Assembly (NCBI GenBank): GCA_005772945.1
Contig: SXIE01000439.1
Coordinates: forward strand, 1 to 6,415
Length of the DNA stretch: 6,415 nucleotides
Direction of reading: 5' to 3'
Origin: Pseudomonadota bacterium
GTDB lineage: Bacteria > Myxococcota > UBA9042 > PHBI01
The position numbers and the translations under genes were made by a program. The notes beneath the pieces were generated by a model, which did not search any database, was not told the origin of the DNA, and worked only from the letters and a program-made list of their open reading frames with translations. Shown piece by piece: positions 1 to 6,318 of the stretch. Position 1 is the stretch's first letter. Every line of letters starts with the position of its first letter.

Positions 1-220
1 AGCGGAACTGCTGGATCGGCTGGATCGCGTGGTCGTTCAGGATGTCCTTCCAGCCGGTCATGTTCGGCTTGGTCCAGTCGCCGTAGATGCGCCGAATCGT
101 GACGGCGCCCTGCTTGGCGGCCTCGGCGAGCATTCGGTCGATCAGCTTGGGGGTCGCATTGTCGGCGTCGATGATGAGCGCGACGCGGCGCTCGCGCCGC
201 TCGGTGCGGGCCTCGGTCAT
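1..220 (-). CDS. NYN domain (LabA/DUF88-like) protein, N-terminal part, cut by the window edge
   Basis: The visible 73 residues match the N-terminus of the NYN/LabA-like branch of the PIN-like nuclease superfamily. After a charged leader (MTEARTERRERR) comes the first beta strand, VALIIDADNA (residues 13-22), whose Asp18 and Asp20 sit where the family places its metal-binding acidic residues. The signatures IRRIYGDWT (42-50), GWKDIL (56-61) and HAIQPIQQF (64-72) follow. NYN proteins are usually predicted or shown to be metal-dependent ribonucleases acting in the cytoplasm, often with an OST-HTH/LOTUS RNA-binding domain further on. That part would lie outside the window, so it cannot be confirmed. 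The ATG at 220 is chosen because a perfect AGGAGG ends 6 nt upstream and the conserved core begins soon after it. The gene follows the lipoprotein gene on the same strand after an 87-nt gap. The family call is firm, but the RNA substrate and the full length are unknown. Confidence 0.9.
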   Translation of the reverse strand, partial: MTEARTERRERRVALIIDADNATPKLIDRMLAEAAKQGAVTIRRIYGDWTKPNMTGWKDILNDHAIQPIQQFR

Positions 221-226
221 GCGAGT

Positions 227-232
227 CCTCCT
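227..232 (-). promoter_or_regulatory. Shine-Dalgarno site of the NYN gene
   Basis: AGGAGG on the minus strand is separated from the ATG at 220 by 6 nt. It is a perfect match to the anti-Shine-Dalgarno consensus and the best ribosome binding site in the window. It fixes the NYN start and suggests efficient translation independent of the upstream lipoprotein gene. Confidence 0.85.
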
Positions 233-307
233 GGTTGGCAGGCCTTGGGTGGCGCGCGCGTCATAGCACCTGCGGCGCCGCAGCGGAACGGCACCGAGGC
301 CCGCACC

Positions 308-3300
308 TCAGCGGGACAGATTGCCCCGGCAACCGAAACCGAACAGGAACGTGCGTGACGAGGCAGGGCCGGCGTTGCCCTGAGTCACGGCCGTGGCCGC
401 GCTCGCGCCGCTCAGACCGCTCAGGAAAGGCCCGCCGAAACCGAGCAGCGTCCCGCCGCTCATCACGAGGGAAGGCGCGAGCGGCGTTTCGACCGGGTCG
501 AGCGGTGTCTCGACGAGGCGCGCGCCGTCGATCGTCATGAGCCGGAGCCCATACGCGCCCGACGAGAGCGCGGCGATGCCGATCGCGTGAAACCGCAGCG
601 CAGCGCCGTCCCAGGCCACGCTCCCGGGGGCGCTCAGCGTCAACTTCGGCGTCGCCGGGAAGCGCCGCACGGTCCACGTGAAGCTCGTGAGCGACCAGCG
701 CGCGAACACCCACGCGTCGTCCTCGGCATAGAGCAGGTAGGCGGCATCGCCTGCGAGACCGGCGCCGACCAGCAGGCCCGAGCTCGGAGGCCCGGTGTCG
801 AGCGCCGCGAACCCTGCCCCGTCGCGCACCCACAGCGCCGGCGCGACCTCGAAGCCGCTCGCCTCGAGCGCGACGATCGGACCGTCGGGCCCGACGCCCG
901 CGAGGAACCCCCGACCCGCCGGAATCCAGGTCGCACTCGCCTCCATCGCAAACGTGTGCGCGGCCGGATCGTACGACCACAGGCGCTCGCTCGCGCTATC
1001 GTCCCAGAGCCACACACGCCGCGCGTCCGCATCCCAAGCGCCCGTGGAGGCTTCCAGCGGCGGGCGCGCCGCCGCCGCCGCCGGGTCGAACCGCAGCTCC
1101 GCGAGCCACGCCCGAGCCGCGGCATCCCAACGCCACACGTCCTGCAGCGCCTCGCCCCCGACCGCTCTGACGCCCCCGAACATCCAGGGCACCCCCTCCA
1201 CATCCACCAGCGTCGCCGCCACACGCGGCGGCGGCCCCGTCCAAGGCACGGCGGCTCCCCAGGCGCGTGCCTCGAGGTCGAGCGGCGTCGTGCGCCGCGC
1301 GCTCGCGAGCTCGCCGAGCCCACCCTCGAGCAGCGCAAGGTCCCCACTGGCCCCCACGAAGAACGCGCCGCCGAGTCCCCGAACCGCCCCCTTGGCCGCG
1401 GGTGCAAGCCGCGACCCCGCACCGGTCACGCTGTCGACGACGACGCCGCCCAGGTCGGTCTGCGCGACGACGAGCGACCCGCTCACGGCGAGCGCCGGGA
1501 AGACTGCCCCCTCCAGCAGCGGCGTGGCGATCTGGATCCAGCTATCCGGGGTCGCCGAGACGATGAGGCCGCTCATGGGCAACGACGCGTCGGGGCGCGG
1601 GAAGATGCCGCCGCCCAGCGCGCATCGCTGGCTCACGTGATCGCACGCGGCGCGATGGCCGAAACGCCACGTGGCGAGCGGGGAGCCGGGCGAGAACGAC
1701 AGCAGCTTCCACTTGCAGACGAGCTTGCCGTTCATGTTCGTGATCGTCCCGTCGAGCGCCACGAGGGGACCGGTCGTCGCGGCGCCAGCGCCGTCCGCCC
1801 CGACGCCGGCGGGCAGGCCACCGTGTAGCAGGAGATGCCCGTCGCCCATCGCCAGCAGCACGTGGTAGCGCCGCGCGAGCTGCGCCGAATCCGCGAGCGC
1901 GGTCGTGTCCTGCTCGACCAAGGTCCAGCTCGACGTCGCTGGCGCGTAGGCCCACATCGACGAGACCGGGCCGCCATCGGCGCCGAACGGCCCCGCCAGC
2001 ATGAGCGCCGCGAAACCGCCATGCACGAGCAGCGACTGCGTGGCGGGCTCCCAGGCCATCGCGTGCCCGGCGCGCGCCGTCGGTCCCAGCGCGTTCACGC
2101 GATTCCACGTGACCGTCGGCGCGTCGTAGCGCCAGAAGTCCCCGAGCAGGCGTGACTCGCCGGTGAGGGCATCCTGCCCGACGCCGCCGAAGAGATGCGG
2201 TCCCCACGGGGTGTCGGCGATGGGCCACACGCGCCGGTCTGGCGGCTCGCGTCCCGCCACGGTTTCCCACTTCCCGGTCACGTCGCTCGGGAGCCCCTCG
2301 TCGGTCTCGCCATCGCAGTCGTTGTCGAGGCCGTCGCAGCGGGTCTCCTCCGGCTCGAACGCCGGATCGGCCTGGGAGGCGCATTGCCATTGGCCCGCGA
2401 TGCACGTGGCCGGAACCGGCGCGTAGGGCTTGCAGACTCCGACGCTGGCGCACGCGACGGTCCCCGCCGTGACGTCCTCGTCCGTCGCGCCATCGCAGTC
2501 GTCGTCGATCGCGTTGCACGCCTCGGCGTGGGCGCCCGCCTGGGCGCTGCAGACGACGTCGCTCTGGTCGGCGGCGCAGACGACCGTGCCGAGCTCGCCG
2601 CCACACGCGCCGGCGCCGTAGCACGGGAGTCCGATCGGCGTGCCGTCGGCGAGCGCCAGGTCCTCGTCCGTCTCACCGTCGCAGTCGTCGTCGAGGCCGT
2701 TGCAGCGCGTCTCGCCACCTGGCTCCCAGACGCCTGCCGGCTCGAAGCCACACACGAGCTGATGCGAGGCGTCGCAGGCGGCTTTCTGCAGCGTGAGATC
2801 GGCGCACACGCCGACGGTGGGGCACGCGAGCGCGACGTCCGTCGGCTCGTCGATGAGGCCGTCGCAGTCGTCGTCGCGCGCGTTGCAGACCTCCGGGGCG
2901 GCGAGAGCCTCCGTAGAGCAGACGGCCTCGTACTGACTGCTGCAAACCACCGCGCCGCCGTCGCACGCCCCGACGCCGCACGCGCCGCCGACGCCGACGC
3001 TGCCGCCTGTCGGTCCCGCCCAAGCGATCCCCTCGTCGGTGTGGCCATCGCAATCGTCGTCGAGCCCGTTGCAGACCTCGTCGGCGCTGGCGTCGGCGCT
3101 GCCGCCGGGGACGGTCGAGCAGATCCCCGTGAGGTGCGCCACGTCGCATTCGACGACGCCAACCGCGACGCCGCACGCGCCGCGGCCACGGCACGGCTCG
3201 CCGTAATGAAGGATGGCGCCATCGCCTGGCGATTGCCAATCGACGGTGTCGTCGATGCGACCGTCGCAGTCGTTGTCGAGGCCGTCGCACGCCACGTCGT

Positions 3301-4048
3301 AGGGGGCGCCGGCGGCCTTCGAACCGTCGGCGTTGACCGAGCAGAGGGCGACGCCGCTTGGTCCGCACTCGACGACGCCGCTCTGGTCGACGCAGGCCCC
3401 GACGCCGCGGCAGCTCGCGCCGACGGGGCGGACGTCGCCGGTGGGGTCGAGGTAGCCGAGGTCCTCGTCGGTCGCGCCGTCGCAGTCGTTGTCGACGCCG
3501 TCACAGGTCCGCTCGACCTCCCCTTGCCAGCCGGGTACGAGGCTGTAATCGCAGGCGAGAACGGCGATCGTGGCGCCCGCAAACGTGGCTGGCCGGCACG
3601 TGGCGCGGACGTAGGAGTAGCCGTCGAAGGGGGCGCGGCAGGCGCCTTCGCTGCGGCACATCGTCCCGGCGAGGAGCTTCGAGTCGGCGCTCGGATCGTC
3701 GTCGGCGGCGTCGCGTTGGTCCGGCAAGCAATCGCCGTCGGCGTCGGCGAGCGCGCTCTCGAGGGCGTCGCGCTGGCCGTCGCCATCGCCGTCGGTCAGG
3801 GCCTCGGCCCCGTCGAGGATGCCATCGCGGTCGCTATCGGCGAAGTCGGGATCGGTGCCTGCGGCGCGCTCATCAAGGTTGGCGAGGCCGTCGTGGTCGT
3901 CGTCAGCGTCGGGGACGCGGCACACCCCCAGGCACAAACCCTCGGCGCACTCGGCGTCGTCGCTGCACGCGCTGCCGCGAGCGCCGTCGGCGGCGGCACA
4001 GCCGGCCGCGAGGGCGATCCACAGAAATGCACAGAACAGGCGCCCCAT
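308..4048 (-). CDS. Large lipoprotein: thrombospondin type 3-like repeats, seven MopE-like Cys-rich repeats, kelch-like propeller
   Basis: The product is a 1246-residue predicted lipoprotein. The start at 4048 gives a lipoprotein signal peptide, MGRLFCAFLWIALAAGC, with lipobox LAAGC (residues 13-17) and Cys17 as the lipidated residue. The open frame runs 108 codons further upstream, but that stretch is arginine-rich, lacks a signal peptide and overlaps the divergent gene. No good Shine-Dalgarno is visible. Mature protein: a four-Cys cluster (28-43); acidic Asp-rich calcium-type repeats like thrombospondin type 3 (about 47-120: DADDDHDG, DSDRDG, DGDGDG, DADGDC); seven Cys-rich units (131-584), each ending in a MopE-type motif such as CDGVDNDCDGATDE; and about 655 residues (592-1246) with kelch-like features (FGG, HGG, MFGG, and FWRYD, MWAYAP, VWRWD strands), probably a beta-propeller. 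I infer a role at the outer membrane or cell surface in metal binding or adhesion. MopE of Methylococcus binds copper, but metal binding here is untested. No MYXO-CTERM-type sorting tail is present at the C-terminus (GCRGNLSR). The domain reading is strong; the function is unknown. Confidence 0.93.
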   Translation of the reverse strand: MGRLFCAFLWIALAAGCAAADGARGSACSDDAECAEGLCLGVCRVPDADDDHDGLANLDERAAGTDPDFADSDRDGILDGAEALTDGDGDGQRDALESALADADGDCLPDQRDAADDDPSADSKLLAGTMCRSEGACRAPFDGYSYVRATCRPATFAGATIAVLACDYSLVPGWQGEVERTCDGVDNDCDGATDEDLGYLDPTGDVRPVGASCRGVGACVDQSGVVECGPSGVALCSVNADGSKAAGAPYDVACDGLDNDCDGRIDDTVDWQSPGDGAILHYGEPCRGRGACGVAVGVVECDVAHLTGICSTVPGGSADASADEVCNGLDDDCDGHTDEGIAWAGPTGGSVGVGGACGVGACDGGAVVCSSQYEAVCSTEALAAPEVCNARDDDCDGLIDEPTDVALACPTVGVCADLTLQKAACDASHQLVCGFEPAGVWEPGGETRCNGLDDDCDGETDEDLALADGTPIGLPCYGAGACGGELGTVVCAADQSDVVCSAQAGAHAEACNAIDDDCDGATDEDVTAGTVACASVGVCKPYAPVPATCIAGQWQCASQADPAFEPEETRCDGLDNDCDGETDEGLPSDVTGKWETVAGREPPDRRVWPIADTPWGPHLFGGVGQDALTGESRLLGDFWRYDAPTVTWNRVNALGPTARAGHAMAWEPATQSLLVHGGFAALMLAGPFGADGGPVSSMWAYAPATSSWTLVEQDTTALADSAQLARRYHVLLAMGDGHLLLHGGLPAGVGADGAGAATTGPLVALDGTITNMNGKLVCKWKLLSFSPGSPLATWRFGHRAACDHVSQRCALGGGIFPRPDASLPMSGLIVSATPDSWIQIATPLLEGAVFPALAVSGSLVVAQTDLGGVVVDSVTGAGSRLAPAAKGAVRGLGGAFFVGASGDLALLEGGLGELASARRTTPLDLEARAWGAAVPWTGPPPRVAATLVDVEGVPWMFGGVRAVGGEALQDVWRWDAAARAWLAELRFDPAAAAARPPLEASTGAWDADARRVWLWDDSASERLWSYDPAAHTFAMEASATWIPAGRGFLAGVGPDGPIVALEASGFEVAPALWVRDGAGFAALDTGPPSSGLLVGAGLAGDAAYLLYAEDDAWVFARWSLTSFTWTVRRFPATPKLTLSAPGSVAWDGAALRFHAIGIAALSSGAYGLRLMTIDGARLVETPLDPVETPLAPSLVMSGGTLLGFGGPFLSGLSGASAATAVTQGNAGPASSRTFLFGFGCRGNLSR
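2297..3658 (-). repeat. Array of seven MopE-like six-cysteine repeat units inside the lipoprotein
   Basis: Seven acidic MopE-type motifs lie at residues 182-195, 254-267, 326-339, 388-401, 449-462, 511-524 and 571-584 (window 3464-3505, 3248-3289, 3032-3073, 2846-2887, 2663-2704, 2477-2518 and 2297-2338). The consensus is C[DN]xxD[ND]DCDGxxD[ED]. Each motif closes a unit of about 50-60 residues that opens with CxxxGxC, or a variant of it, and holds exactly six cysteines, 42 over the array, which suggests three disulfides per unit. Motif spacing is 72, 72, 62, 61, 62 and 60 residues. The Asp-rich motif resembles the Pfam family of putative metal-binding MopE motifs. At DNA level the motif codons stay recognisable (plus-strand tcgcagtcgt variants), but the linkers have diverged, so the duplications are not recent. 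Confidence 0.92.
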
Positions 4049-4130
4049 GGCGCTCGAGCACGACGTCCCCACGCGCCGGAGGATGCCGCCGGGCTCGTCT
4101 CGGCGCAAGCCAGCTGGTAGGGTGCGCGCG

Positions 4131-4490
4131 ATGTGGTGCGCACTGATCGCTTCGATCGTCCTCTTCAGCCCAGGCCTGCCGCACGTGCCGCGGTGGGCCC
4201 CGGAGCCGCCTGGAACGCCACTCGGCGGGTGCCAGGCGCTCGGGGCGGACGAGCGAATGCGCCTCGATTGGGATGGCATCCCACTCACGACCGTCGCGCG
4301 GGTGGTCGGCTGCGCGCTGGAGCGGAACATCGTGTTCCAGCCGGCCACCCTCGGGACAAAGACTGTGACCATGTTCGGGCCGCGGCCGTTCTCGCGGCGG
4401 GAGCTCGCGCAGCTCTGGACCGCGGTGTTGGCAGATGCGGGGCTCGTGGGCGAGCGGCACGGGGCTTACGAGGTCGTGCGGGGGCGGTGA
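4131..4490 (+). CDS. Small exported protein with a lone secretin N0-like (GspD/PilQ N-terminal-type) domain
   Basis: The product is 119 residues. A hydrophobic N-terminus (WCALIASIVLFSPGL, residues 2-16) reads as a signal peptide or anchor. It is followed by a Pro-rich linker and a compact domain (about 44-116) with the pattern of the secretin N0/STN fold: LDWDGIPLTTVARVV (45-59), ERNIVFQP (64-71), TKTVTMFGPRPFSRREL (76-92), LWTAVLADAGLV (95-106) and AYEVV (112-116). In GspD and related secretins this beta-alpha unit begins the periplasmic part and contacts inner-membrane partners. Here the frame stops directly after the unit, so there are no N1-N3 domains and no secretin barrel. The ATG at 4131 is used. 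An in-frame GTG at 4122 would add MRA-type residues, giving the signal peptide a positive charge, and is a real alternative. The upstream GGTAGGG is only a fair ribosome site. The gene is divergent from the lipoprotein gene (82-bp gap) and convergent with the epimerase gene. Coding is likely; the domain call rests on pattern memory. Confidence 0.7.
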   Translation: MWCALIASIVLFSPGLPHVPRWAPEPPGTPLGGCQALGADERMRLDWDGIPLTTVARVVGCALERNIVFQPATLGTKTVTMFGPRPFSRRELAQLWTAVLADAGLVGERHGAYEVVRGR

Positions 4491-4538
4491 CCTCGGACTC
4501 GGTCTCGACCTCGGCTTCGCCTACGCTCCGCCCTCGCG

Positions 4539-4562
4539 CGCAGCGATGAGCGCAGCGATGAG
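4539..4562. repeat. Two tandem 12-nt repeats in the convergent intergenic gap
   Basis: The unit cgcagcgatgag occurs twice head to tail with no mismatch, between the stops of the secretin-domain gene and the epimerase gene. No hairpin followed by a T-tract is visible in this 101-bp gap, so I cannot mark a terminator for either gene. On the minus strand the repeat encodes ALIAALIA within a possible 21-codon frame (4521-4586) that lacks a ribosome binding site, so I do not call a gene. Confidence 0.6.
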
Positions 4563-4591
4563 CGCCACGATCTCATCACGTCCCATCGGCG

Positions 4592-5536
4592 TCAGGACGG
4601 CCGCCTCCCGACGAGCCCGTCCAGCGCGCCCGCGAGGTCCGGATGTGCGAACGCGAAGCCCGCGGCAAGTAGCTTGGTCGGCACGACCTTGCGCCCCTCC
4701 GCGAGGTAGCCTGCGATCTCCCCGGCGGCCAGCTTCAGCGCGAAACGCGGCACCGGAAACCAGGCGGGGCGGCGCAGCGCGGTCCCCCTCGCGCGGGCGA
4801 GATCCGCCGCGCGCACGGGCGTCGGCGCCACGAGGTTGACGGGACCCGCGAGCTCCGGGTGGTCGATCGCAAAGAGGTACGCCCGCACGACGTCGTCCAC
4901 ATGCACCCACGAGAACCACTGGCGACCGTGTCCGATGCGCCCGCCCGCGAACATCCTGAAGGGCCGAACCAGGCTCGGCAGGGCGCCGCCGTCGCGCGAC
5001 AAGACGATCCCGGTGCGCATCGTCACGACGCGCACATCGAGGTCGGTCGCCCGCTCCGCCTCCGCTTGCCAAGCGGCGCACAGGTCCTCGAGAAAGCCCG
5101 CGCCGGCCACCCCGTCTTCGGCCCATGGGGTCTCGGACGCGTCGAACGGGTAGTAGTCGATCCCATTGGCCACGACGAGGACGCGCGGTCGCGCCGCGGC
5201 GGGGATGCGTCCCAGCGCGGCCACGAGCCCGCGCGTGCCGTCGATTCGCGACGCGCAAATTCGAGCCTTGCGTTCCTCGTTCCAGCGCTTGTCGCCGATG
5301 GGCTCGCCGGCCAAGTGCACGACGGCGTCGCAGCCCGCCAGTGCCCCCGTCCAGTCGTCCGATGCGGTCGCCGCCGAATGGCCTGACGCAGGGTCACCGA
5401 CCACCCAGCGGATTCCCGGCGCGGCCGGTGGGCGCGCGCGTCGGCTCAGCGCCACCGCTTCGTCGCCGCGCCGCACCAGGGCGTCCACGATCGCCTGCCC
5501 GAGAAGGCCCGACGCCCCCGTGATGAAGATCCTCAC
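4592..5536 (-). CDS. TIGR01777-family NAD(P)-dependent epimerase/SDR protein (YfcH-like)
   Basis: The product is 314 residues, close to the usual length (about 300) of the TIGR01777 extended-SDR family, whose physiological substrate is generally unknown. The GTG at 5536 puts the first Rossmann strand at the very N-terminus (M-RIFITGASGLLGQ, with GxxGxxG at residues 7-13). Earlier in-frame codons encode Arg-rich sequence. Other family landmarks: VVHLAGEPIGDKRW (72-85), SRIDGTRGLV (96-105), FLEDLCAAWQAEAE (148-161), VRVVTMRTGIVLS (168-180), GGALPSLVRPFRMFAGG (183-199) and GRQWFSWVHVDDVVRAY (204-220). The C-terminus has the DUF1731-type tail with GEIAGYLAEGRKVVPTKLL and GFAFAHPDL. The ribosome site is weak (GGGGG, 4 nt from the GTG). 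The family usually has a SASAIGYYG-type strand; here it reads ANGIDYYPFD (123-132), so the conserved serine position is replaced while the Tyr pair remains. It lies 82 nt downstream of the helix-turn-helix gene on the same strand, possibly cotranscribed. It is probably cytoplasmic. Confidence 0.95.
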   Translation of the reverse strand: MRIFITGASGLLGQAIVDALVRRGDEAVALSRRARPPAAPGIRWVVGDPASGHSAATASDDWTGALAGCDAVVHLAGEPIGDKRWNEERKARICASRIDGTRGLVAALGRIPAAARPRVLVVANGIDYYPFDASETPWAEDGVAGAGFLEDLCAAWQAEAERATDLDVRVVTMRTGIVLSRDGGALPSLVRPFRMFAGGRIGHGRQWFSWVHVDDVVRAYLFAIDHPELAGPVNLVAPTPVRAADLARARGTALRRPAWFPVPRFALKLAAGEIAGYLAEGRKVVPTKLLAAGFAFAHPDLAGALDGLVGRRPS

Positions 5537-5618
5537 CCTGCCCCCGGCGACGCTTGTTGGACTGCGCCCCGCACCCTGCCATGTTTTCGCGGCCTGCACG
5601 AGCGCGACCCTACGACGC

Positions 5619-6284
5619 CTACGACCCCGCCAGCATCCGCGCGACCTGCCGTCGCGTGAGCTCGATGCGGACGCGCTCACCCACGAGCGACACCGCCGAC
5701 CGCGGCACGCGCGCGCCCGCGAGGTGGTTCGTGACGCGCGCCAACAGCTCGCGGTCCGCCTTGTCCTGCGCCGCCTCGGCGAAGGTCGGCGGACGCTTCG
5801 GTCGGCGCTGCGCGGCCGCGTCGCCGACCTCTCTCACGCTCGCCTGCGACAGGCGCCGCCCGCCGATTGTGGCATCGGCCGCAGCGAGGCCGCGCGCGGA
5901 GTCGTCCTCGGGCGTGGCCTTCGCATACGCGATGAGCGCGTGCGCCTTCTCGACGCCGAGCGCGATCGCCTTGGCGCGCGGGAGCTGCTCGGCGACCGCC
6001 ATCAGCTTCCAGGCGGTCGTCTTCGCGATCCCGAGTCGCTGGCTCGCGAGCGCCTCGAACGAATCGAAGCCGAGCGCCGCGTGAACACCCTCGTCGCGCA
6101 TGGTCACGAGCACGCGCCCGAGCTGCCAGAAGTCGCGCGCGATCCGATCCTTCAACGCGAGCGCCTTGTTCACGAGCGCGTCACCGCGCGCAACCAGCTC
6201 GGCCTTGGCCGCAGCGCCCGCCTTCTGTGCGACCCGCGCGGTGGTCAGCCGGTTCGCCTCTGTCGCTTTCGTCGATCGTGCCAT
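5619..6284 (-). CDS. Putative helix-turn-helix DNA-binding protein, 221 residues, no named family recognised
   Basis: I recognise no named family. The protein has a basic, Ala/Lys-rich N-terminus (1-35), a helical segment (DFWQLGRVLVTMRDEGVHAALG, about 51-72), then a segment that reads as a helix-turn-helix (SFEALASQRLGIAKTTAWKLM, about 75-95) with LGIAKTTAWKL as turn plus recognition helix. A KAHALIAYAKAT helix (113-124), a basic linker (160-165) and a C-terminal VRIELTRRQVARML segment (205-218) follow. The layout recalls DUF3102- or ParB/KorB-like DNA-binding proteins, but this is resemblance only. There is no signal peptide or membrane segment, so it is cytoplasmic. The ATG at 6284 is preferred because GAGG (6290-6293) lies 5 nt upstream, while the GTG at 6290 overlaps that site. 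Two perfect palindromes sit 38-78 bp upstream, which suggests autoregulation. The epimerase gene follows on the same strand. Coding confidence is high; the regulator role is inferred. Confidence 0.88.
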   Translation of the reverse strand: MARSTKATEANRLTTARVAQKAGAAAKAELVARGDALVNKALALKDRIARDFWQLGRVLVTMRDEGVHAALGFDSFEALASQRLGIAKTTAWKLMAVAEQLPRAKAIALGVEKAHALIAYAKATPEDDSARGLAAADATIGGRRLSQASVREVGDAAAQRRPKRPPTFAEAAQDKADRELLARVTNHLAGARVPRSAVSLVGERVRIELTRRQVARMLAGS

Positions 6285-6289
6285 GCACA

Positions 6290-6293
6290 CCTC
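6290..6293 (-). promoter_or_regulatory. Shine-Dalgarno site that decides the start of the helix-turn-helix gene
   Basis: GAGG on the minus strand lies 5 nt before the ATG at 6284. The alternative GTG start two codons earlier (6288-6290) would overlap this site, so the ATG is the better choice and the protein begins MARSTK. Confidence 0.65.
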
Positions 6294-6308
6294 GCTTCGT
6301 GTGCCGCA

Positions 6309-6314
6309 ATCCTA
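6309..6314 (-). promoter_or_regulatory. Possible -10 element for the helix-turn-helix gene
   Basis: TAGGAT on the minus strand matches four of six consensus -10 positions and lies 25 nt upstream of the ATG. That would leave a leader of under 20 nt containing the GAGG site. No good -35 hexamer is present at 17-18 bp; the proximal palindrome occupies that position. If the -10 is real, a protein bound to the palindromes would cover the -35 region, fitting repression or an activator-dependent promoter. In DNA this GC-rich, the hexamer match alone is weak evidence. Confidence 0.3.
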
Positions 6315-6318
6315 GCGC

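Noticed and set aside
270..283. Palindrome CTGCGGCGCCGCAG between the lipoprotein and NYN genes as a terminator
   Set aside because: The stem is only about five pairs once a loop is allowed, and no T-tract follows on either strand. GC-rich palindromes of this size are common by chance here.
29..358. Plus-strand 109-codon frame over the NYN gene
   Set aside because: Antisense to a clearly conserved NYN coding sequence, with no family resemblance of its own.
2278..3786. A 502-codon minus-strand frame overlapping the lipoprotein
   Set aside because: Low-complexity Thr/Ala/Arg/Ser sequence in a shifted frame of the same gene, typical of high-GC shadows.
2195..4120. A 641-codon open frame on the plus strand across the repeat part of the lipoprotein gene, with repeated VAVVVEAVA-type sequence
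   Set aside because: It is the antisense reading of the MopE motif codons in GC-rich DNA. It has no ribosome site or recognisable domain, and it lies opposite a gene with a clear signal peptide and domains.
4049..4372. Upstream extension of the lipoprotein frame by 108 codons
   Set aside because: It would bury the lipoprotein signal peptide, has no start support and overlaps the divergent gene.
4521..4586. A 21-codon minus-strand frame (MGRDEIVALIAALIAAREGGA, given here as MGRDEIVALI then AALIAAREGGA)
   Set aside because: No Shine-Dalgarno is visible, it overlaps the region just after the epimerase stop, and its regular look comes from the tandem 12-nt repeat.
5537..5680. Upstream extension of the epimerase frame by 48 codons
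   Set aside because: Arg/Ser-rich sequence in front of a Rossmann strand that normally begins the protein. It also overlaps the end of the helix-turn-helix gene.
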